The notes beneath the pieces were generated by a model. It was not told where the DNA came from and did not search any database. It worked only from the letters and a program-made list of their open reading frames with translations. Below, one piece after another: positions 8,056 through 15,600 of a DNA stretch of 48,268 nt. The stretch covers positions 114,743 through 163,010 of the forward strand of contig JABJNO010000017.1 of NCBI GenBank assembly GCA_018664825.1. Direction: 5' to 3'. The stretch is from Candidatus Parcubacteria bacterium. GTDB taxonomy: Bacteria > Patescibacteriota > Patescibacteriia > UBA1558 > GWA2-36-10. How positions within the stretch are numbered: position 1 is the first letter of the stretch; each line of letters starts with the position of its first letter. The translations under genes were made by a program, and so were the position numbers.

Positions 8056-8099
8056 AGGCATTCGCAAATTTCCGCAACTCAAACCAAGGAGGACAAATC

Positions 8100-8510
8100 A
8101 TGTCCCAAGTCTTCATCTTTGATTTTTCACCGGAACGCATCAAGGCTTTGCAAGCATCCCTCGAAGAGGATGGTCACACAGTTTTTAGTAATCTTGTCGT
8201 CAATGATGACGATCCTGATAACCCCCAACTGATCACCGAAGTGGTTGATGTGGTTCAAATCCTACTCAAGGACAAGCCCTTCCCGAATATAGTCATCGCT
8301 GAAGCCGACAAGGTGGATGGTGGTTGGCTGGGTGGGCTAATCTACGATATGGAGCTGGGCAACAACACTAGTCTAGTGCTATTGGCCGAACACGAAAATG
8401 AGAAAATAAAGCAACTCAAACGTCTTTATGGTGCTCATTTTTGGCCCACAGATGCTAAGCTGGAGCATCTATTGGAATACATCAAAGTATTTCACTGTGT
8501 TTCCAGCTAA
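8100..8510 (+). CDS. Degenerate receiver-like (CheY-fold) protein, 136 aa
   Basis: The strand/helix pattern resembles a response-regulator receiver: VFIFDFSPERIKALQ at the position of beta1 with its acidic residue, PNIVIAEADKVDGGWLGGLI where the phosphoacceptor strand belongs, SLVLLAEHENEKIKQL for beta4, and YGAHFWPTDAKLEHLLEYI near the usual conserved Lys. The phosphoacceptor Asp appears replaced (IAE) and the Lys-Pro pair is not kept, so phosphotransfer is doubtful. There is no output domain. AGGAGG lies 7 bases before the ATG. No histidine kinase is in the window. The fold assignment is by pattern only. Confidence 0.55.
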   Translation: MSQVFIFDFSPERIKALQASLEEDGHTVFSNLVVNDDDPDNPQLITEVVDVVQILLKDKPFPNIVIAEADKVDGGWLGGLIYDMELGNNTSLVLLAEHENEKIKQLKRLYGAHFWPTDAKLEHLLEYIKVFHCVSS

Positions 8511-8513
8511 CTC

Positions 8514-8586
8514 TGGTCACTAATTAGAGTGACCAAGGGAGTCTATCGGAACGACAGCTACTCCCCCCAGCTGCCGATAGGCTCCC
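8514..8586 (+). other. Strong intergenic RNA structure
   Basis: Two hairpins fill the gap after the receiver-like gene. The first is TGGTCACT (8514-8521) with AGTGACCA (8528-8535). The second is a 13-base stem, GGGAGTCTATCGG (8537-8549) with CCGATAGGCTCCC (8574-8586), one pair being G-U, extended by CAGCT (8555-8559) / AGCTG (8569-8573) around a C-rich loop. There is no T tract, so this is not a simple terminator. An mRNA processing, stability or regulatory role is possible. Confidence 0.6.
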
Positions 8587-8643
8587 ACCCTGACACCATC
8601 TGCATTCCGTGGATGGTAAAAGACCCGTTTAGGAGGTTTGATC

Positions 8644-9363
8644 ATGAAGCACATCCTTACTATCATTCTGATTCTGGCTGCCAGCATGCTTTTTGTTGGT
8701 TGCGAGCAGGGCAATGACATCACTGTTGCTGTACCTGATTTTGACGAAAATGGCGTCAATGTCACTGCCGATGAAGTTCACACCGAACTTCTCGAAAAGA
8801 TGTATGCCGAACGAGATTTCGCCAAGTTGGACAAGTCCGCGATGTCTACTGATGCTACCAGAATTACTAACGAAGTTCTGACTAGCTATGGTGAAGCTCC
8901 GATGAGCGAAGAGGATATCGCTGACGCTATCGAAGAAGGTCGTCGTATGGCCAAGATGGACCCCGATGTGTTGATTGCTAGCATCCTTGATGCTAATGAT
9001 CTTGTCTGGTGGAATCGCTTTGCCAACGAGGCTACGGCCATCAACTGTCGTCAGGTTTACAAGGCTCACTGCAAGACCTATGGTACCCCTGAGGCCGGTA
9101 GTATGCTGGAAACTCTAACTGGTGTGGGCATGTCTTCCGGTGAATTCTGGAGCAAGTACCGCAAGGACGATATTCCTACCTACAACAACCCTTATGTCCC
9201 CCAGCAGAACGAAAAAAGCTGGCGTGGATTCTTCCGCTTTGTGGTGGCTGTGGCTGTTGACGGTGGCGCTGGTGCGGCTTCGTCTGCTGGTGGTCCGATT
9301 GTTGCTGGTGCTGTCGCCGGTTTGGCCAGCATCGGTGCTGACACTGTTATCTTTGGTGAGTAA
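8644..9363 (+). CDS. Lipoprotein with glycine-rich C-terminal segment, 239 aa
   Basis: The N-terminus MKHILTIILILAASMLFVGC is a lipoprotein signal with lipobox FVGC, so the mature protein should be lipid-anchored outside the membrane. The middle is acidic and helical. Near the C-terminus a hydrophobic Gly/Ala stretch (VVAVAVDGGAGAASSAGG then PIVAGAVAGLASIGAD) resembles a glycine-zipper membrane segment. AGGAGG at 8631-8636 fixes the ATG at 8644. No family is recognised. The gene is visibly richer in G/C than genes elsewhere in the window. TTGGTGAG/CTCACCAA forms a hairpin across its stop (9353-9379). Confidence 0.7.
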   Translation: MKHILTIILILAASMLFVGCEQGNDITVAVPDFDENGVNVTADEVHTELLEKMYAERDFAKLDKSAMSTDATRITNEVLTSYGEAPMSEEDIADAIEEGRRMAKMDPDVLIASILDANDLVWWNRFANEATAINCRQVYKAHCKTYGTPEAGSMLETLTGVGMSSGEFWSKYRKDDIPTYNNPYVPQQNEKSWRGFFRFVVAVAVDGGAGAASSAGGPIVAGAVAGLASIGADTVIFGE

Positions 9364-9416
9364 ATTTTACTCTCACCAAAAAAACTAAACTTGATAAAAC
9401 ACACTGGAGGCAAAAA

Positions 9417-9647
9417 ATGCCGAGTCCTCTTCTTTACATTATTTTTGGTGTTGTTGGTACCTTTATTGGTCACCTGATGCTGAAAAATGACAAAATTACC
9501 TACCCCTTGGGCATTGGTATTGGTCTGGCAATCGGCTTTACGATTAGCAACCAAGCCCCTGCCTATTTGTTGGCGATTTTGCTCTTTGCTCCGCTTTTGA
9601 TCTGGCGCAGGAAACACGTTCTTGCTCAGTCTATTAGTATGAGCTAA
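9417..9647 (+). CDS. Small membrane protein, 76 aa
   Basis: Three short hydrophobic segments fill most of the protein: LLYIIFGVVGTFIGHLM, YPLGIGIGLAIGFTI and YLLAILLFAPLLIW, followed by a basic RRKH patch. It looks like a holin-sized or accessory inner-membrane protein, with no family evidence. GGAGG lies 7 bases before the ATG. It is the last gene before a strong hairpin terminator, so it closes the first operon of the island. Confidence 0.65.
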   Translation: MPSPLLYIIFGVVGTFIGHLMLKNDKITYPLGIGIGLAIGFTISNQAPAYLLAILLFAPLLIWRRKHVLAQSISMS

Positions 9648-9653
9648 TCCCTC

Positions 9654-9690
9654 AAGGGCTCATATATTTATATATGAGCCCTTTCTATTT
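9654..9690 (+). terminator. Strong hairpin terminator
   Basis: A perfect 13-base stem, AAGGGCTCATATA (9654-9666) with TATATGAGCCCTT (9671-9683), has a TTTA loop and a following T-rich tail. It separates the operon 7876-9647 from the lipoprotein pair downstream. Confidence 0.85.
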
Positions 9691-9711
9691 GACAAATAAG
9701 CTATATTATAC

Positions 9712-9740
9712 TTGAATTAATAGTTATATAGTAATATACT
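9712..9740 (+). promoter_or_regulatory. Promoter of the second lipoprotein operon
   Basis: TTGAAT (9712-9717) and TATACT (9735-9740) are separated by 17 bases. A second TTGACA (9689-9694) lies just upstream without a well-spaced -10. The first gene begins 50 bases after the -10. Confidence 0.6.
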
Positions 9741-9789
9741 TTAAGCAGTTCATTGAAATAGGGTAAATAAACAACGAAAGGAACCTGTC

Positions 9790-10080
9790 ATGAGGCGAAT
9801 AAGCTTAGTTTTGAGTGTTTGTCTTTTGGCAACACTCCTCTGCTCTTGTAGCTATCATCCTCCAATCAACACCGCTACTTCTTATATAGCGAGCAATGAT
9901 AGTACTGGCACACAAAAAATCATCGTCGTCAACGGCAAAAAATATACTTGCATCAACGAAGATGGTACTTGGCGATGTGTAGAATTGGCAGATTTTGAGA
10001 ACAAACTCACTGGTATGGGAAGTTTAAATGCTTCCCAACAAAACTCAAATATTGGACCAAACAATCCAAACGAAAGGTAA
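9790..10080 (+). CDS. Small lipoprotein, 96 aa
   Basis: Signal peptide MRRISLVLSVCLLATLLCSC with a lipobox-like LCSC, then a short mature domain with IIVVNGKKYTCINEDGTWRCVEL, in which two Cys could form a disulfide in a small beta hairpin. The C-terminal 25 residues are Asn/Ser-rich and probably disordered. There is no family match. AAAGGAA lies upstream of the ATG, and the stop is 4 bases from the next start, so both lipoproteins are translated from one message. Confidence 0.7.
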   Translation: MRRISLVLSVCLLATLLCSCSYHPPINTATSYIASNDSTGTQKIIVVNGKKYTCINEDGTWRCVELADFENKLTGMGSLNASQQNSNIGPNNPNER

Positions 10081-10084
10081 GGAA

Positions 10085-10720
10085 ATGCGAAAATATTTTC
10101 TTTTGGGCACAATCTTGCTACTCATGCTGAGTATCTCGGCTTGCTCAACAACTGGTTCTAGATTTGCTGCTACACGCCAGCTCTCTATCCACCAAGCCGC
10201 ATACAATGATAGTACCAAGCTGGACTTCTTTCAATACAAAGAAGGTTGGTTGGACCCACAAACAGTAATTCTCGCTGAAGCCAACCGTATGTCGCAGCAA
10301 AGTGGTGGTATGCCTGTTGAAACTGTACGAGCAATCATGCCTGATATGCCAAGGTATAAAATATTTTTTTACCTTGCCAAGCAAAATGTTGTTGTTTATA
10401 GAATAGGCATAGATATGCCCTCTGATCTTTTACTCAAATTCTCTTCGCGTGGTAGCCTGACCTTTAACTTGGCTTCTGGCAAAGAGGTCCCTGACTTAGG
10501 AATCATTGTTCCGCAAGATTTTAGTCCAATCTCTGATTGGCATGATTCACGTCGACAAGTAGCTGTCTTGAGCAAAAATTCGAATAATGGCAAACCTGCG
10601 GGTATGCCAAATGTAATATTCGTCTTGATGCCAAAATCAGTCTATGGTCAACGTGTAGTGAAAGTCACTCCCAACAAAAGCATGAGCTTTTCTGGTCAAG
10701 CATCCTTTGCTCTTAAGTGA
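10085..10720 (+). CDS. Lipoprotein, 211 aa
   Basis: The true start is the ATG at 10085 (MRKYFLLGTILLLMLSISAC, lipobox ISAC); the frame is open further upstream, but that part overlaps the previous lipoprotein. The mature part is beta-rich with motifs such as DFFQYKEGWLDPQTVILAEANRM and IVPQDFSPISDWHDSRRQVAVLSK. I recognise no family. It follows the 96-aa lipoprotein by 4 bases; an AAGG in the overlap serves as ribosome site. It is probably exposed at the cell surface. Confidence 0.7.
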   Translation: MRKYFLLGTILLLMLSISACSTTGSRFAATRQLSIHQAAYNDSTKLDFFQYKEGWLDPQTVILAEANRMSQQSGGMPVETVRAIMPDMPRYKIFFYLAKQNVVVYRIGIDMPSDLLLKFSSRGSLTFNLASGKEVPDLGIIVPQDFSPISDWHDSRRQVAVLSKNSNNGKPAGMPNVIFVLMPKSVYGQRVVKVTPNKSMSFSGQASFALK

Positions 10721-10808
10721 CTTTCTCCTGATAGGTCACGGGGGGAACGAAAGGAGGATTTTGTACAAATCACCCCGAATAGACAATTCCAACCCCATGG
10801 AGGAAGTA

Positions 10809-11009
10809 ATGAAGAAGATCACCATGACTATCATGATAGTCATCCTGGCAATCAGCCTGACGGCACCAGCTGTCATGGCGGGTTACCTGCCACCCCTGTC
10901 TTGCACAACCGCAGCGGAACTCGGTTGGAAAAGCTGGGGATGGAACACGCGTTGTCTCTATGCAATGCAGGACAACTGTTGTGACCCAATGGGCGATCCT
11001 TGGTACTAG
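10809..11009 (+). CDS. Secreted cysteine/tryptophan-rich micro-protein, 66 aa
   Basis: GGAGG five bases upstream fixes the ATG at 10809. MKKITMTIMIVILAISLTAP with VMA-GY gives a standard Sec signal and signal-peptidase I site. The mature peptide of about 42 residues holds four Cys (SC, RC and a CC pair), several Trp and Tyr, and ends DPWY. It looks like a small disulfide-stabilised exported peptide. There is no export ABC transporter or modifying enzyme next to it. Function is unknown; surface component, signal or toxin are all open. A strong terminator follows. Confidence 0.65.
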   Translation: MKKITMTIMIVILAISLTAPAVMAGYLPPLSCTTAAELGWKSWGWNTRCLYAMQDNCCDPMGDPWY

Positions 11010-11056
11010 AAAAAGTACTAGGACAAACTAACTACTAAAAGTAGTTACAACAAAAG

Positions 11057-11098
11057 ACCCTACTTCTGGATTAATCTAGAAGTAGGGTTGTTTTTTTT
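11057..11098 (+). terminator. Strong terminator
   Basis: An eleven-base stem ACCCTACTTCT (11057-11067) / AGAAGTAGGGT (11078-11088), followed by TTG and eight T residues. It ends the plus-strand island. Confidence 0.9.
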
Positions 11099-11105
11099 AT
11101 TTAAA

Positions 11106-11139
11106 AAGCCGTTCTTTGCTGTATAGCAAAGAACGGCTT
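11106..11139 (-). terminator. Terminator for the beta-propeller gene
   Basis: A perfect 14-base stem AAGCCGTTCTTTGC (11106-11119) / GCAAAGAACGGCTT (11126-11139). On the minus strand it is followed by TTTTTAAAT, directly after the gene ending at 11144. Confidence 0.85.
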
Positions 11140-11143
11140 ATGG

Positions 11144-12319
11144 TTATTGGTCTATCATTCGACACAGTATGACCTGTGCCAATTCCTCTTCTCCTAACTT
11201 GCTGTTAGGATTTTCATGAAAATATGATTTTCTAGGAAAGTCATATTTTCCCTTTATGATAGCCACCAAGCCATCACCAAGAAAAATGATATCGTCTCTA
11301 AAACTACTTCCAGGGTAAATCAGGTTGACAATTTGTGTATGCTGCCCCTGCTCGTCAAATACTTGGTATTGACGATAGACCCCTGGAATGTGATCACTCC
11401 GTGATTCCCTAACCCAGAGATGATCATTTTCATCAACATACAAGCCCTTTATAGCAGGTTCAAAATCCTCAACCTGCATATACTCACCTTCTCCCATGTA
11501 GGACAAAAATTCCTTTTCCTGAGCAGAACGCCGATGGGGCTCATGTTCTTGATTGATGGTACTCAAGCGTTTCCCCTGATCATCATATATTTGAACCAAA
11601 TATTGATGTCTATCAGGCACAACATAAAGTTTTCCATCTGATGATATATCCCAAACATCATAATTGAATGGATGGGGTATATCAGCTTCGTCAGGCATAT
11701 CAAATGTCAATATATACTCTTGCTCCAACACTCGGGCCTGTTCTCTGGCCACAGGAGTACCTCTAATAGTATCCCTGACAGCAAAGATGGACAGGGCTGT
11801 AGTTTTGGATTCTCTATCCAAATACATAACAGCATTGCAAGAGACCAAATATCCGTGACGGTACTTGGTATAAGGCAAGTGAAAGACAACTCGCTCGCCT
11901 GGCTCTGGCATGACTTTGGTCATAAAACGAATAGTAGGCTCAGGACGACCCTGGAGATCACTAACAATGATTCTACCTGGCATAGCTTTTACTAGACCAA
12001 ATTGATTGCCTCCAAAAATGATTAGATCAGCTGGGTTGTCACATTCGCCCGGACCTTCACCATCTACACGGTAGACAGCAATAAGCTCGCCATCAATAGT
12101 GAGCTTATATACCTTTGAAGTGGCATTGTCCAAAAAATAGACACTGCTTCCATCACGCTGAACCGAAGTGACAACCTTTAGAAGATGGTCGTCGTCGTCA
12201 GCACCACCGATGTTCCATAGTTCTTCAAGGGCTATGTTTCTAAGCTCCTGAGCATCAGATACCGAGGTCATAAAAAACATAGTCAAAAGCACTAACAGGA
12301 ACAGATTGTAAGTCTTCAT
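11144..12319 (-). CDS. Secreted six-bladed beta-propeller-like protein, 391 aa
   Basis: An N-terminal signal peptide (MKTYNLFLLVLLTMFFMTSV, cleavage likely after SDA) precedes repeated blades with patterns such as SVYFLDNATSKVYKLTIDGE, VDGEGPGECDNPADL, KLYVVPDRHQYLVQIYDDQG and HLWVRESRSDHIPGVYRQYQVFDEQG. These match the secreted 6-bladed propeller family common in Bacteroidota and related phyla (NHL-like, binding role). No catalytic residues can be named. AAAGGAAAGGG lies upstream of the ATG. A family more usual in other phyla suggests transfer, which is inference. Confidence 0.75.
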   Translation of the reverse strand: MKTYNLFLLVLLTMFFMTSVSDAQELRNIALEELWNIGGADDDDHLLKVVTSVQRDGSSVYFLDNATSKVYKLTIDGELIAVYRVDGEGPGECDNPADLIIFGGNQFGLVKAMPGRIIVSDLQGRPEPTIRFMTKVMPEPGERVVFHLPYTKYRHGYLVSCNAVMYLDRESKTTALSIFAVRDTIRGTPVAREQARVLEQEYILTFDMPDEADIPHPFNYDVWDISSDGKLYVVPDRHQYLVQIYDDQGKRLSTINQEHEPHRRSAQEKEFLSYMGEGEYMQVEDFEPAIKGLYVDENDHLWVRESRSDHIPGVYRQYQVFDEQGQHTQIVNLIYPGSSFRDDIIFLGDGLVAIIKGKYDFPRKSYFHENPNSKLGEEELAQVILCRMIDQ

Positions 12320-12383
12320 GGTATTCCCTTTCCTTTGATTTCAAGTTAATTACCACTAAGTTATGAACGTACGCGAACAATAT

Positions 12384-12412
12384 AATATAATATATATAGT
12401 AATATATGTCAA
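12384..12412 (-). promoter_or_regulatory. Promoter of the beta-propeller gene
   Basis: On the minus strand, TTGACA (complement of 12407-12412) and TATATT (complement of 12384-12389) are 17 bases apart. This leaves an untranslated leader of about 60 bases before the ATG at 12319. Confidence 0.6.
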
Positions 12413-12421
12413 TTTATACGA

Positions 12422-12450
12422 TTGACAAAAATCAAAATAAATAGTAGTAT
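12422..12450 (+). promoter_or_regulatory. Promoter of tRNA-Gln
   Basis: TTGACA (12422-12427), a 17-base spacer and TAGTAT (12445-12450), 20 bases before the tRNA 5' end. Confidence 0.65.
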
Positions 12451-12469
12451 ACTACCGTATTAAAAGTAT

Positions 12470-12543
12470 TCGGAGATCGTCTAATGGTAGGACACCTGGT
12501 TTTGGTCCAGGCAATCGGGGTTCGATCCCCTGTCTCCGAGCCA
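12470..12543 (+). tRNA. tRNA-Gln (anticodon UUG)
   Basis: Complete cloverleaf: acceptor TCGGAGA (12470-12476) with TCTCCGA (12533-12539), discriminator G, encoded CCA (12541-12543); D-arm around TAATGGTAGGA; anticodon stem CCTGG/CCAGG with loop TTTTGGT giving anticodon TTG; T-arm GGGGTTCGATCCCC. tRNA genes are frequent integration landmarks, and an accessory region begins just downstream. Confidence 0.96.
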
Positions 12544-12595
12544 AATCGAGCTAAGTTATTTACGCACGAGACGCGTAATATAAAATATATTAAAA

Positions 12596-12635
12596 AACAA
12601 CCCATTCGACTATGCTCAGGGCTGTTTTTTTGTTA
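12596..12635. terminator. Probable bidirectional terminator
   Basis: ACAACCC and GGGCTGT flank a spacer that contains CATTCGACTATGCTCAGGGC, with A and T tracts on both sides. It lies between tRNA-Gln and the convergent 1210-aa gene and could serve either strand. The spacer resembles a hairpin sequence recurring between genes in many bacteria. Confidence 0.5.
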
Positions 12636-12654
12636 TTACAATTTTTTCTATTAA

Positions 12655-15600
12655 CTATGTCAACATTTTAAGTAATTGACCTATTTTTTTATTTTTTGTC
12701 TGTGTATATACACTTTCTAATTCTTCTTTCTCTTCATCAGAATAATTAAAACTAGCAACAAGATCTAGAGAGATATCATCTGATAGTAATTTATTTATTT
12801 TATTTTCATCACCAATGCTTGTTAAAAACTTATATTTTTCAATCATATAATCTGCCATACTCATTTCCTCCATCACACGATGTTGAAATCCATCTTTCTC
12901 AAATAATGTATTATAACGAGCATAAGTCGCTTCCTGGCTTTCTAATTCTTCCACTGAAGATTTAACAAAATCTTGACTTAAAGATATATCAGTTGGTTTG
13001 TCAGGTGTCTCATGACTTAATACCATAAATAATACAGATGCTGCTACGGCAACCTTGGTTATTGGTGATTGCATTTTCTTTCTTATCCAACTAGATAAAT
13101 ACACAATATTATCTGGCTTTTTGAAAATCATCTCTTTTTCAGCCTGAGCTTCAAAACTAGAAAATTCATTTTCAACGATCGTGGACAATGCATTGTCAAT
13201 CCTACCTTTAAACTCATCTATTTCATCTTCAGTATTATCCACACTAAAAGAAACACGAATTACTCCATTACCAGCGCGATGATCATCATCTTCTTGTAAT
13301 TTTGTACGATCAACATAAGAAACAAAAATACCCTGTTCAGAAAGCTCTTTAGCAAACCCACGATTATCAATTCCGGAAATACTAAATGCATAAATAAAAT
13401 CGGTACCATTTTCTACCTCAGTTAGCTCTAATCCATGCCCCTCAGTTGTATTTTGGATAACACTTCTAAAATGATTTTTTACTTCAAGTCGTCTTGCGCT
13501 AATTTCTTCAAAATTTCCATCTGAATACCCTCTCTCTGCTAAATGTCCCATTGCGGCTGTAAATCCATAAATATCCCTCGGATCTATACTATCATCAACA
13601 TTTGACTCTACACCTAATGATGGATCAACCATACCATCTAAGATTACCTGCTCATCCTGCCAAAATAATTTATTTAATTTTGGTAAATTTTTCTTAATAA
13701 TAGGATTATCTGGATTTATAAAACCTAGACCCACTGGCGTACTCCCCATTGTTTTGTGTGGGGTACCTACATAAGCATCACAACCAATATCTGCAAAATC
13801 AACATTTGGAATATTGCCAAGGGCTTGTGCTCCATCTATGATTATAAATATTTCTGGATCATCTGGATTTATTTCTTTTTTCTTTTGACGAACAAATTCA
13901 CTAATTTCTTTAACAGGCAACTCTTCTCCTGTGTCTCGTATTACATGGCTAATTACAAAACATTTTGTTTCAGGTGTTAAATTATTTTCAATATTGGCAT
14001 ATATATTTTCTAAATTTTCATTTACTACACTTACAACATCTGTTTCAACTCCGGTGAGCTCATCTACTGTATCACCATAGCCCTTTCCACGTTGATGGTA
14101 AAATGTTGGATAGGCTGACCATGGGTCATTACCAGTTGGATTACCATGATCCATATTTACCTCAAACAAGCGAGTTATTGATTTATTTTCAGCATTGGTC
14201 AACATTACTCTATCACCCTTTTGCATACCGACAAGCCAAGATATTAGTTTTGTTACCTCCGTAGTATTACGACCAAATATTACACCTTCTTTTTCTATAC
14301 CAACTAGCTTAGCAGCCTCTTCACGTGCCTGCGTAGAAACATTTTCCCAATCACTATTAGAAAGCCCTGCTATCGCATCTGTTATCTCCTCTACTTCATT
14401 GGCTCGATTTGATATTGAAGCGTGGTTAAGATGCAAAGCTTCAACTTCTCCTTTTAGATACCCACCATATTGCTCATCATCAAAATAGAAATCATTACTA
14501 AATTCTTTACGATATCTTTCTAAATGTTGTTGAATTTCTTGATTACTATATTCTACTCCAATCAAACCATCGCCAATCTCTTGTCTGGCATAAGCATAGA
14601 TCTCATTTACTTTATCCGTGGTTAAATTAGATAATTGATGAGCAGATTCAAATCGTGGATGCCTTTGTAGCTCTTGATTAAAATCAGGTTTATTCTCCAT
14701 GTCTAGCCACTCCTTTGTCCCTGGATATGGCGTATTAATATTTATTGCGATTGAATTTTTTGTGATTAAGCCTGTTGAATATAGTTCGCCAATATAATCA
14801 ACTGTCTCTTTATAATCACCTAAACCTTCCAATCCAAATTGCAATGAAACGCCCGCACGTAAATCAATTTCACTACACCAGGCTAATACTTCTTCAACTT
14901 TTTCTAATTTAACAATTTTACCTTTTTTGCCAATTTGTTCTTCAATTTGTTCAAAGCCAAAATAAATATATGAACACCCAGCTTGCTGCATCTTTTCTAA
15001 AGACTCCTTATTAGGAATATCAGCAAAAGAAGTTTGACAGCCCCACTCAAACTCAGTACCTTTTTCCTGCAGTGCTATTATGCCCTCCATTAACTCATCA
15101 ACTCTTTTGGGGATTTGAGTGAATGTTGAATCATCAAAGAATATCGCCTCGTATTGATATTCATTTATCAACATTTCGATTTCTTCTAACGCTTTCTCAA
15201 CAGTGGGCTTACTAGACTTATTTGTTTTGTACATTGCTGAGCTGAGTGATTCCATACAAAAACTGCAACTATACTTACAGCCCATTTGTGTCATGATTTG
15301 CGCAGTTTTTTTCCCATCAAATATTGAAAATTTATTTTCACTTGTAAGCCTCCCTCTAAACATCAATGGTAATTTATTCCAATCCAAAGGCATTCCGCTT
15401 AATGGCACTGTTTCAACTTCATCATTTGTATTTACAACTGAAATATTTCCTACTCCCTCAATATTACTAAATGAATCTTTATGTTTGAGAATCTCTTCTG
15501 TAATTTCCCTATTATCCATTCCCTTATTATTTGCAATGATTTTTAAAACTTCAGTCAAAGCATATGGAGCATCTCCTGACACAACTATATCAAATAGTTT

